A stretch of 64,000 nt of DNA from Antedon mediterranea (taxonomy: Eukaryota > Echinodermata > Crinoidea > Comatulida > Antedonidae). The DNA lies in the NCBI RefSeq assembly GCF_964355755.1, contig NC_092678.1, forward strand, positions 10,700,922 to 10,764,921, given 5' to 3'. The translations under genes were made by a program, and so were the position numbers. Under the pieces are notes generated by a model. It saw only the letters and a list, made by a program, of their open reading frames with translations, was not told where the DNA came from and did no database searches. Numbering within the stretch: the stretch's first letter is position 1; every line of letters starts with the position of its first letter. This document shows, one piece after another, positions 1 to 9,802 of the stretch.

Positions 1-330
1 GTCTCAAAATGCGATTTGAAGCTTTTCTAAGCACTTTGGTGTTTTTATGTTAACAAGTTTTTTCGAAAATCACAAAATGGTCTAAAACGTCTCAAAATGC
101 GATTGAAGGTATTCTGAGCACTTTGGTGTTTTTGTGTGAAAAGTTTTAACGAAATGCTCAAAATGGTCTAAAACGGTTCTAATGTGATTTTAAGCACTTT
201 GATGTTTTTGTATAACCAAGTTTCATCGAAATGCTCAAAATGATGTAAAACGTTTTAAAAACGATATTAAGCTATTTTGTGCTCTTTGATGTTTTTGTGT
301 AACCAAGTTTTTTCGAAAATCACAAAATGG

Positions 331-418
331 TCTAAAACGTCTCCAAATGCGATTTGAAGCTTTTCTAAGCACTTTGGTGTTTTTATGTTAACAAGTTTTT
401 TCGAAAATCACAAAATGG
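331..418 (+). repeat. Representative class A monomer (88 bp)
   Basis: Class A is the commonest form. It carries GAAGCTTTTCTAAGC in the first half (a HindIII site, AAGCTT), ATGTTAACAAG in the middle (a HpaI site, GTTAAC) and TTTTCGAAAATCAC near the end (TTCGAA inside a 10-bp palindrome). A subclass has CCAAGCACTTTGCTG in place of CTAAGCACTTTGGTG, for example near 866-900. Class A normally precedes class C. Confidence 0.9.
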
Positions 419-505
419 TCTAAAACGTCTCAAAATGCGATTTGAAGGTATTCTGAGCACTTTGGTGTTTTTGTGTGAAAAGTTTTAACGAAATGCTCAA
501 AATGG
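419..505 (+). repeat. Representative class C monomer (87 bp)
   Basis: Class C has CTCAAAATGCGATTTGAAGG followed by TATTCTGAGC, then GTGTGAAAAGTTTTAACG and the ending AAATGCTCAAAATGG. It differs from A and B by the AATGCTC rather than AAATCAC ending. It almost always sits between an A and a D monomer. A variant with ATGCTATTTGAAGG marks the 1971-bp higher-order unit. Confidence 0.9.
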
Positions 506-583
506 TCTAAAACGGTTTCTAATGTGATTTTAACCACTTTGATGTTTTTGTGTAACCAAGTTTTTTCGAAAATCACAAAATGG
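506..583 (+). repeat. Representative class D monomer (78 bp, deletion form)
   Basis: Class D begins TCTAAAACGGTTTCTAATG and reads GATTTTAACCACTTTG (or TAAGCAC). Other classes have GAAGCTATTCTGTACACTTTG here, so D lacks about 10 bp. The flanking AAGC/CAC sequence suggests a short slippage deletion. It is always preceded by a C or C-like monomer in the stretches I followed. A second D subclass begins CGGTTCTAATG and is one base shorter. Confidence 0.88.
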
Positions 584-1045
584 TCTAAAACGTCTCCAAA
601 TGCGATTTGAAGCTTTTCTAAGCACTTTGGTGTTTTTATGTTAACAAGTTTTTTCGAAAATCACAAAATGGTCTAAAACGTCTCAAATAGCGATTTGAAG
701 CTATTCTGTACACTTTGATGTTTTGTGTGAAAAAAGTTTTGTCGAAATGCTCAAAATGGTCTAAAACGTTTTTAAAACGATATTAGGCTATTTTGTGCTC
801 TTTGATGTTTTTGTGTAACCAAGTTTTATCGAAATGAACAAAATGGTCTAAAACGTCTCCAAATGCGATTTGAAGCTTTTCCAAGCACTTTGCTGTTTTT
901 ATGTTAACAAGTTTTTTCGAAAATCACAAAATGGTCTAAAACATCTCCAAATGCGATTTGAAGATATTCTGAGCACTTTGGTGTTTTTATGTTAAAAAGT
1001 TTTTTCGAAAATCACAAAATGGTCTAAAACGTCTCAAAATGCGAT

Positions 1046-2644
1046 TTGAAGGTATTCTGAGCACTTTGGTGTTTTTGTGTGAAAAGTTTTAACGAAATGC
1101 TCAAAATTGTCTAAAACGGTTTCTAATGTGATTTTAAGCACTTTGATGTTTTTGTAAAACCAAGTTTTTTCGAAAATCACAAAATGGTCTAAAACGTCTC
1201 CAAATGCGATTTGAAGCTTTTCTAAACACTTTGGTGTTTTTATGTTAACAAGTTTTTTCGAAAATCACAAAATGGTCTAAAACGTCTCCAAATCCGATTT
1301 GAAGCTATTCTGTACACTTTGATGTTTTGTGTGAAAAAGTTTTGTCGAAATGCTCAAAATGGTCTAAAACGTTTTTAAAACGATATTAAGCTATTTTGTG
1401 CTCTTTGATGTTTTTGTGTAACCAAGTTTCATCGATATGAACAAAATGGTCTAAAACGTCTCAAAATGCGATTTGAAGGTATTCTGAGCACTTTGGTGTT
1501 TTTGGGTGAAAAGTTTTAACGAAATGCTCAAAATGGTCTAAAACAGTTTCTAATGTGATTTTAAGCACTTTGAAGTATTTGTAAAAACAAGTTTCATCGA
1601 AATGCACAAAATGGTCTAAAACGTCTCCAAATGCGATTTGAAGCTTTTCTAAGCACTTTGGTGTTTTTATGTTAACAAGTTTTTTCGAAAATCACAAAAT
1701 GGTCTAAAACGTCTCCAAATGCGATTTGAAGATATTCTGAGCACTTTGGTGTTTTTATGTTTAAAAGTTTTTTCGAAAATCACAAAATGGTCTAAAACGT
1801 CTCCAAATGCGATTTGAAGCTATTCTGTACACTTTGATGTTTTGTGTGAAAAAGTTTTGTCGAAATGCTCAAAATGGTTTAAAACGTTTTTAAAACGATA
1901 TTAAGCTATTTTGTGCTCTTTGATGTTTTTGTATAACCAAGTTTCATCGAAATGCACAAAATGGTCTAAAACGTCTCCAAATACGATTTGAAGCTTTTCT
2001 AAGCACTTTGCTGTTTTTATGTTAACAAGTTTTTTCGAAAATCACAAAATGGTCTAAAACGTCTCCAAATGCGATTTGAAGATATTCTGAGCACTTTGGT
2101 GTTTTTATGTTAAAAAGTTTTTTCGAAAATCACAAAATGGTCTAAAACGTCTCCAAATGCGATTTGAAGATATTCTGAGCACTTTGGTGTTTTTATGTTA
2201 AAAAGTTTTTTCGAAAATCACAAAATGGTCTAAAACGTCTCCAAATGCGATTTGAAGCTATTCTGTACACTTTGATGTTTTGTGTGAAAAAGTTTTGTCG
2301 AAATGCTCAAAATGGTCTAAAACGTTTTTAAAACGATATAAAGCTATTTTGTGCTCTTTGAGGTTTTTGTGTAACCAAGTTTTTTCGAAAATCACAAAAT
2401 GGTCTAAAACGTCTCCAAATGCGATTTGAAGCTTTTCTAAGCACTTTGGTGTTTTTATGTTAACAAGTTTTTTCGAAAATCACAAAATGGTCTAAAACGT
2501 TTTAAAATGCGATTTGAAGGTATTCTGAGCACTTTGGTGTTTTTGTGTGAAAAGTTTTAACGAAATGCTCAAAATGGTCTAAAACGGTTTCTAATGTGAT
2601 TTTAACCACTTTGATGTTTTTGTGTAACCAAGTTTTTTCGAAAA
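1046..2644 (+). repeat. Satellite stretch with mixed monomer order
   Basis: This stretch holds ordinary A, B, C, D, E and F monomers with no unique DNA. It contains the ATCGATATGAAC variant at 1431, which also marks the blocks at 6980, 15967, 36863 and 61696, so it is related to them. I could not align it over its full length to one other block by eye. Several B-B-E-F runs occur at about 2050-2340. Confidence 0.7.
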
Positions 2645-3258
2645 TCACAAAATGGTCTAAAACGTCTCCAAATGCGATTTGAAGCTTTTCTAAGCACTTT
2701 GGTGTTTTTATGTTAACAAGTTTTTTCGAAAATCACAAAAAGGTCTAAAACGTCTCCAAATGCGATTTGAAGCTATTCTGTACACTTTGATGTTTTGTGT
2801 GAAAAAAGTTTTGTCGAAATGCTTAAAATGGTCTAAAACGTTTTTAAAACGATATTAAGCTATTTTGTGCTCTTTGATGTTTTTGTGTAACCAAGTTTTA
2901 TCGAAATGAACAAAATGGTCTAAAACGTCTCCAAATGCGATTTGAAGCTTTTCCAAGCACTTTGCTGTTTTTATGTTAACAGGTTTTTTCGAAAATCACA
3001 AAATGGTCTAAAACGTCTCAAAATGCGATTTGAAGGTATTCTGAGCACTTTGGTGTTTTTGTGTGAAAAGTTTTAACGAAATGCTCAAAATTGTCTAAAA
3101 CGGTTTCTAATGTGATTTTAAGCAATTTGATGTTTTTGTAAAACCAAGTTTCATCGAAATGCACAAAATGGTCTAAAACGTCTCCAAATGCGATTTAAAG
3201 CTATTCTAGACACTTTGATGTTTTGTGTGAAAAAGTTTTCTCGAAATGCTCAAAATGG

Positions 3259-3404
3259 TCTAAAACGTTTTCCAATACCATATTAAGCTATTTTGTGCAA
3301 TTTGATGTTTTTGTGTAACCAAGTTTTTTGAAATGCGATTTGAAGATATTCTGAGGACTTTGGTGTTTTTATGTTAAAAAGTTTTTTCGAAAATCACAAA
3401 ATGG
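3259..3404 (+). repeat. G/B junction monomer with 30-bp deletion
   Basis: A G monomer (TTTTCCAATACCATATTAAG, then GTGCAATTTGATG) runs directly from AAGTTTTTTG into AAATGCGATTTGAAGATATT. The end of G and the start of the next B are missing. The pair measures 146 bp instead of 176. Intact G monomers of 88 bp are present near 12481 and 33368. The same junction recurs near 5124, 10001, 26460, 30898, 42296, 43307, 46559 and 55730, so it arose once and was copied. Confidence 0.85.
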
Positions 3405-3754
3405 TCTAAAACGTCTCCAAATGCGATTTGAAGATATTCTGAGCACTTTGGTGTTTTTATGTTAAAAAGTTTTTTCGAAAATCACAAAATGGTCTAAAAC
3501 GTCTCCAAATGCGATTTGAAGGTCTTCTGTACACTTTGATGTTTTGTGTGAAAAAGTTTTTTCAAAATGCTCAAAATGGTCTAAAACGTTTTTAAAACGA
3601 TATTAAGCTATTTTGTGCTCTTTGATGTTTTTGTATAACCAAGTTTTTTCGAAAATCACAAAATGGTCTAAAACGTCTCCAAATGCGATTTGAAGCTTTT
3701 CCAAGCACTTTGCTGTTTTTATGTTAACAAGTTTTTTCGAAAATCACAAAATGG

Positions 3755-3840
3755 TCTAAAACGTCTCAAAATACGATATTAAGCTGTTTTGTGCACTTTG
3801 ATGATTTGTGTGAAAAGTTTTAACGAAATGCTCAAAATGG
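3755..3840 (+). repeat. Representative class H monomer (86 bp)
   Basis: Class H has CTCAAAATACGATATTAAGC, then TGTTTTGTGCACTTTGATGA and a C-like tail (GTGAAAAGTTTTAACG). It looks like an F-type head joined to a C-type tail. It is followed by a D monomer whose tail reads TATGTAGCCAAG, a rare variant. This H-D pair also occurs near 5620, 11105, 31998, 39459, 47670 and 56840, so it is a useful block marker. Confidence 0.8.
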
Positions 3841-4509
3841 TCTAAAACGGTTTCTAATGTGATTTTAAGCACTTTGATGTTTTTATGTAGCCAAGTTTTT
3901 TCGAAAATCACAAAATGGTCAAAAACGTCTCCAAATGCGATTTGAAGCTTTTCTAAGCACTTTGGTGTTTTTATGTTAACAAGTTTTTTCGAAAATCACA
4001 AAATGGTCTAAAACGTCTTCAAATGCGATTTGAAGATATTCTGAGCACTTTGGTGTTTTTCTGTTAAAAAGTATTTTCGAAAATCACAAAATGGTCTATA
4101 ACGTCTCCAAATGCGATTTGAAGCTATTCTGTACACTTTGATGTTTTGTGTGAAAAAGTTTTGTCAAAATGCTCAAAATGGTCTAAAACGTTTTTAAAAC
4201 GATATTAAGCTATTTTGTGCTCTTTGATGTGTTTGTATAACCAAGTTTTTTCGAAAATCACAAAATGGTCTAAAACGTCTCCAAATGCGATTTGAAGCTT
4301 TTCCAAGCACTTTGCTGTTTTTATGTTAACAATTTTTTTCGAAAATCATAAAATGGTCTAAAACGTCTCAAAATGCGATTTGAAGGTATTCTGAGCACTT
4401 TGGTGTTTTTGTGTGAAAAGTTTTAACGAAATGCTCAAAATGGTCTAAAACGGTTCTAATGTGATTTTAAGCACTTTGAAGTATTTGTAAAAACAAGTTT
4501 CATCGAAAT

Positions 4510-6094
4510 GCACAAAATGGTCTAAAACGTCTCCAAATGCGATTTGAAGCTTTTCTAAGCACTTTGGTGTTTTTATGTTAACAAGTTTTTTCGAAAATCA
4601 CAAAATGGTCTAAAACGTCTCCAAATGCGATTTGAAGCTATTCTGTACACTTTGATGTTTTGTGTGAAAAAAGTTTTGTCGAAATGCTTAAAATGGTCTA
4701 AAACGTTTTTAAAACGATATTAAGCTATTTTGTGCTCTTTGATGTTTTTGTGTAACCAAGTTTTATCGAAATGAACAAAATGGTCTAAAACGTCTCCAAA
4801 TGCGATTTGAAGCTTTTCCAAGCACTTTGCTGTTTTTATGTTAACAGGTTTTTTCGAAAATCACAAAATGGTCTAAAATGTCTCAAAATGCGATTTGAAG
4901 GTATTCTGAGCACTTTGGTGTTTTTGTGTGAAAAGTTTTAACGAAATGCTCAAAATTGTCTAAAACGGTTTCTAATGTGATTTTAAGCAATTTGATGTTT
5001 TTGTAAAACCAAGTTTCATCGAAATGCACAAAATGGTCTAAAACGTCTCCAAATGCGATTTAAAGCTATTCTAGACACTTTGATGTTTTGTGTGAAAAAG
5101 TTTTCTCGAAATGCTCAAAATGGTCTAAAACGTTTTCCAATACCATATTAAGCTATTTTGTGCAATTTGATGTTTTTGTGTAACCAAGTTTTTTGAAATG
5201 CGATTTGAAGATATTCTGAGGACTTTGGTGTTTTTATGTTAAAAAGTTTTTTCGAAAATCACAAAATGGTCTAAAACGTCTCCAAATGCGATTTGAAGAT
5301 ATTCTGAGCACTTTGGTGTTTTTATGTTAAAAAGTTTTTTCGAAAATCACAAAATGGTCTAAAACGTCTCCAAATGCGATTTGAAGGTCTTCTGTACACT
5401 TTGATGTTTTGTGTGAAAAAGTTTTTTCAAAATGCTCAAAATGGTCTAAAACGTTTTTAAAACGATATTAAGCTATTTTGTGCTCTTTGATGTTTTTGTA
5501 TAACCAAGTTTTTTCGAAAATCACAAAATGGTCTAAAACGTCTCCAAATGCGATTTGAAGCTTTTCCAAGCACTTTGCTGTTTTTATGTTAACAAGTTTT
5601 TTCGAAAATCACAAAATGGTCTAAAACGTCTCAAAATACGATATTAAGCTGTTTTGTGCACTTTGATGATTTGTGTGAAAAGTTTTAACGAAATGCTCAA
5701 AATGTTCTAAAACGGTTTCTAATGTGATTTTAAGCACTTTGATGTTTTTATGTAGCCAAGTTTTTTCGAAAATCACAAAATGGTCAAAAACGTCTCCAAA
5801 TGCGATTTGAAGCTTTTCTAAGCACTTTGGTGTTTTTATGTTAACAAGTTTTTTCGAAAATCACAAAATGGTCTAAAACGTCTTCAAATGCGATTTGAAG
5901 ATATTCTGAGCACTTTGGTGTTTTTCTGTTAAAAAGTATTTTCGAAAATCACAAAATGGTCTATAACGTCTCCAAATGCGATTTGAAGCTATTCTGTACA
6001 CTTTGATGTTTTGTGTGAAAAAGTTTTGTCAAAATGCTCAAAATGGTCTAAAACGTTTTTAAAACTATATTAAGCTATTTTGTGCTCTTTGATG
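4510..6094 (+). repeat. 1865-bp-spaced duplication, copy 2
   Basis: This is the second copy of the block above. Differences I noted are AAAATGTCTC for AAAACGTCTC near 4876, ATGTTCTAAAACGG for ATGGTCTAAAACGG near 5705, and AAACTATATT for AAACGATATT near 6063. It ends where the downstream F monomer switches from the GATGTGTTTGTATAACC form to GATGTTTTTGTGTAACC. The low divergence indicates a recent duplication. Confidence 0.85.
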
Positions 6095-6109
6095 TTTTTG
6101 TGTAACCAA

Positions 6110-9100
6110 GTTTTTTCGAAAATCACAAAATGGTCTAAAACGTCTCCAAATGCGATTTGAAGCTTTTCTAAGCACTTTGGTGTTTTTATGTTAACAAGTT
6201 TTTTCGAAAATCACAAAATGGTCTAAAACGTCTCAAAATGCGATTTGAAGGTATTCTGAGCACTTTGGTGTTTTTGTGTGAAAAGTTTTAACGAAATGCT
6301 CAAAATGGTCTAAAACGGTTTCTAATGTGATTTTAACCACTTTGATGTTTTTGTGTAACCAAGTTTTTTCGAAAATCACAAAATGGTCTAAAACGTCTCC
6401 AAATGCGATTTGAAGCTTTTCTAAGCACTTTGGTGTTTTTATGTTAACAAGTTTTTTCGAAAATCACAAAATGGTCTAAAACGTCTCCAAATGCGATTTG
6501 AAGATATTCTGAGCACTTTGGTGTTTTTCTGTTAAAAAGTAATTTCGAAAATCACAAAATGGTCTAAAACGTCTCCAAATGCAATTTGAAGCTATTCTGT
6601 ACACTTTGATGTTTTGTGTGAAAAAGTTTTGTCAAAATGCTCAAAATGGTCTAAAACGTTTTTAAAACGATATTAAGCTATTTTGTGCTCTTTGATGTTT
6701 TTGTATAACCAAGTTTTTTCGAAAATCACAAAATGGTCTAAAACGTCTCCAAATGCGATTTGAAGCTTTTCTAAACACTTTGGTGTTTTTATGTTAACAA
6801 GTTTTTTCGAAAATCACAAAATGGTCTAAAACGTCTCCAAATCCGATTTGAAGCTATTCTGTACACTTTGATGTTTTGTGTGAAAAAGTTTTGTCGAAAT
6901 GCTCAAAATGGTCTAAAACGTTTTTAAAACGATATTAAGCTATTTTGTGCTCTTTGATGTTTTTTTGTAACCAAGTTTCATCGATATGAACAAAATGGTC
7001 TAAAACGTCTCAAAATGCGATTTGAAGGTATTCTGAGCACTTTGGTGTTTTTGGGTGAAAAGTTTTAACGAAATGCTCAAAATGGTCTAAAACGGTTTCT
7101 AATGTGATTTTAAGCACTTTGAAGTATTTGTAAAAACAAGTTTCATCGAAATGCACAAAATAGTCTAAAACGTCTCCAAATGCGATTTGAAGCTTTTCTA
7201 AGCACTTTGGTGTTTTTATGTTAACAAGTTTTTTCGAAAATCACAAAATGGTCTAAAACGTCTCCAAATGCGATTTGAAGATATTCTGAGCACTTTGGTG
7301 TTTTTATGTTAAAAAGTATTTTCGAAAATCACAAAATGGTCTAAAACGTCTCCAAATGCGATTTGAAGCTCTTCTGTACACTTTGATGTTTTGTGTGAAA
7401 AAGTTTAGTCGAAATGCTCAAAATGGTCTAAAACGTTTTTAAAACGATATTAAGCTATTTTGTGCTCTTTGATGTTTTTGTGTAACCAAGTTTCATCGAA
7501 ATGAACAAAATGGTCTAAAACGTCTCCAAATGCGATTTGAAGCTTTTCTAAGCACTTTGGTGTTTTTATGTTAACAAGTTTTTTCGAAAATCACAAAATG
7601 GTCTAAAACGTCTCCAAATGCGATTTGAAAATATTCTGAGCACTTTGCTGTTTTTATGTTAACAAGTTTTTTCGAAAATCACAAAATGGTCTAAAACGTC
7701 TCAAAATGCTATTTGAAGGTATTCTGAGCACTTTGGTGTTTTTGTGTGAAAAGTTTTAACGAAATGCTCAAAATGGTCTAAAACGGTTCTAATGTGATTT
7801 TAAACACTTTGATGTTTTGTGTGAAAAAGTTTTGTCAAAATGCTCAAAATGGTCTAAAACGTTTTTAAAACGATATTAAGCTATTTTGTGCTCTTTGATG
7901 TTTTTGTATAACCAAGTTTTTTTGAAAATCACAAAATGGTCTAAAACGTCTCCAAATGCGATTTGAAGATATTCTGAGCACTTTGGTGTTTTTATGTTAA
8001 AAAGTTTTTTCGAAAATCACAAAATGGTCTAAAACGTCTCCAAATGCGATTTGAAGATATTCTGAGCACTTTGGTGTTTTTATGTTAAAAAGTTTTTTCG
8101 AAAATCACAAAATGGTCTAAAACGTCTCCAAATGCGATTTGAAGCTATTCTATACACTTTGATGTTTTGTGTTAAAAAGTTTTGTCGAAATGCTCAAAAT
8201 GGTTTAAAACGTTTTTAAAACGATATTAAGCTATTTTGTGCTCTTTGATGTTTTTGTGTAACCAAGTTTCATCGAAATGAACAAAATGGTCTAAAACGTC
8301 TCCAAATGCGATTTGAAGCTTTTCCAAGCACTTTGCTGTTTTTATGTTAACAAGTTTTTTCGAAAATCACAAAATTGTCTAAAACGTCTCAAAATGCGAT
8401 TTGAAGGTATTCTGAGCACTTTGGTGTTTTTGTGTGAAAAGTTTTAACGAAAAGCTCAAAATGGTCTAAAACGGTTCTAATGTGATTTTAAGCACTTTGA
8501 TGTTTTTGTACAACCAAGTTTCATCGAAATGCTCAAAATGGTCTAAAACGTTTTTAAAACGATATTAAGCTATTTTGTGCTCTTTGATGTTTTTGTGTAA
8601 CCAAGTTTTTTCGAAAATCACAAAATGGTCTAAAACGTCTCCAAATGCGATTTGAAGCTTTTCTAAACACTTTGGTGTTTTTGTGTTAACAAGTTTTTTC
8701 GAAAATCACAAAATGGTCTAAAACGTCTCAAAATGCGATTTGAAGGTATTCTGAGCACTTTGGTGTTTTTGTGTGAAAAGTTTTAACGAAATGCTCAAAA
8801 TGGTCTAAAACGGTTTCTAATGTGATTTTAACCACTTTGATGTTTTTGTGTAACCAAGTTCTTTTCGAAAATCACAAAATGGTCTAAAACGTCTCCAAAT
8901 GCGATTTGAAGCTTTTCTAAGCACTTTGGTGTTTTTATGTTAACAAGTTTTTTTGAAAATCACAAAATGGTCTAAAACGTCTCAAAATGCGATTTGAAGG
9001 TATTCTGAGCAATTTGGTGTTTTTGTGTGAAAATTTTTAACGAAATGCTCAAAATGGTCTAAAACGGTTTCTAATGTGATTTTAACCACTTTGATGTTTT

Positions 9101-9240
9101 TGTGTAACCAAGTTTTTTCGAAAATCACAAAATGGTCTAAAACGTCTCCAAATGCGATTTGAAGCTTTTCTAAGCACTTTGGTGTTTTTATGTTAACAAG
9201 TTTTTTCGAAAATCACAAAATGGTCTAAAACGTCTCCAAA
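6110..9240 (+). repeat. Satellite block duplicated at about 15.1-18.2 kb
   Basis: About 3.1 kb here matches about 15097-18220. The offset is 8987 bp before an extra T in the T-run near 16211 and 8988 after it. Markers are ATCGATATGAAC (6980 and 15967) and the rare GTACAACCAAG D-type tail (CAACC at 8511 and 17499). The last of the matching monomers differ slightly, for example CTAAACAC and GTGTTAAC near 8665-8695 against CTAAGCAC and ATGTTAAC. Confidence 0.8.
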
Positions 9241-9802
9241 TGCGATTTGAAGCTATTCTGTACACTTTGATGTTTTGTGTGAAAAGTTTTAACGAAATGC
9301 TCAAAATGGTCTAAAACGGTTTCTAATGTGATTTTAACCACTTTGATGTTTTTGTGTAACCAAGTTTTTTCGAAAATCACAAAATGGTCTAAAACGTCTC
9401 CAAATGCGATTTGAAGCTTTTCCAAGCACTTTGCTGTTTTTATGTTAACAAGTTTTTTCGAAAATCACAAAATGGCCTAAAACGTCTCAAAATGCGATTT
9501 GAAGCTATTCTGTACACTTTGATGTTTTGTGTGAAAAAAGTTTTGTCGAAATGCTCAAAATGGTCTAAAACGTTTTTAAAACGATATTAAGCTATTTTGT
9601 GCTCTTTGATGTTTTTGTGTAACCAAGTTTTATCGAAATGAACAAAATGGTCTAAAACGTCTCCAAATGCGATTTGAAGCTTTTCTAAGCACTTTGCTGT
9701 TTTTATGTTAACTAGTTTTTTCGAAAATCACAAAATGGTCTAAAACGTCTCCAAATGCGATTTGAAGATATTCTGAGCACTTTGGTGTTTTTATGTTAAA
9801 AA
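9241..9802 (+). repeat. Satellite stretch with E/C chimeric monomer
   Basis: This begins with a chimeric monomer that has an E head (GCTATTCTGTACACTTTG) and a C tail (GTGAAAAGTTTTAACG), near 9247-9310. D, A-type, E, F and A-type monomers follow. The last A-type monomer has GTTAACTAG at about 9708 (ACTAG at 9711), a variant shared only with 30092 and 54925. No non-satellite DNA is present. Confidence 0.7.

Larger units (their letters stand above)
1..1045 (+). repeat. Duplicated satellite block Q (first copy, cut by window edge)
   Basis: The window start reproduces the sequence at about 13336-14375, including rare markers: GATTGAAGG with one T missing, AAAATGATGTAAAACG, and CTCAAATAGCGATTTG at 681. 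The copy at 13.3 kb differs by a 3-bp loss in the TGTTAACAAG segment near 13723. Further copies lie near 34.23, 50.58, 52.81 and 59.07 kb; the 52.8-kb one is included in the 2223-bp tandem duplication. After about 1045 the order diverges (C monomer here, E monomer there). Confidence 0.8.
2645..4229 (+). repeat. 1865-bp-spaced duplication, copy 1
   Basis: This block of about 1.58 kb reappears at about 4510-6094. The shared markers GCTTAAAATGG (2821 and 4686), TCCAATACCA (3271 and 5136) and GTCTATAACG (CTATA at 4096 and 5961) all give the same 1865-bp spacing, so no indel separates the copies. I saw four substitutions, for example CACAAAAAGG here against CACAAAATGG near 4605. The 280 bp between the copies is satellite of a different order. 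Confidence 0.85.

Noticed and set aside
331-418. CENP-B box in the TTCGAAAATCACAAAATGG segment
   Set aside because: The TTCG start fits, but the required A and the CGGG end of the known box are absent. A different centromere protein site is possible but not shown.
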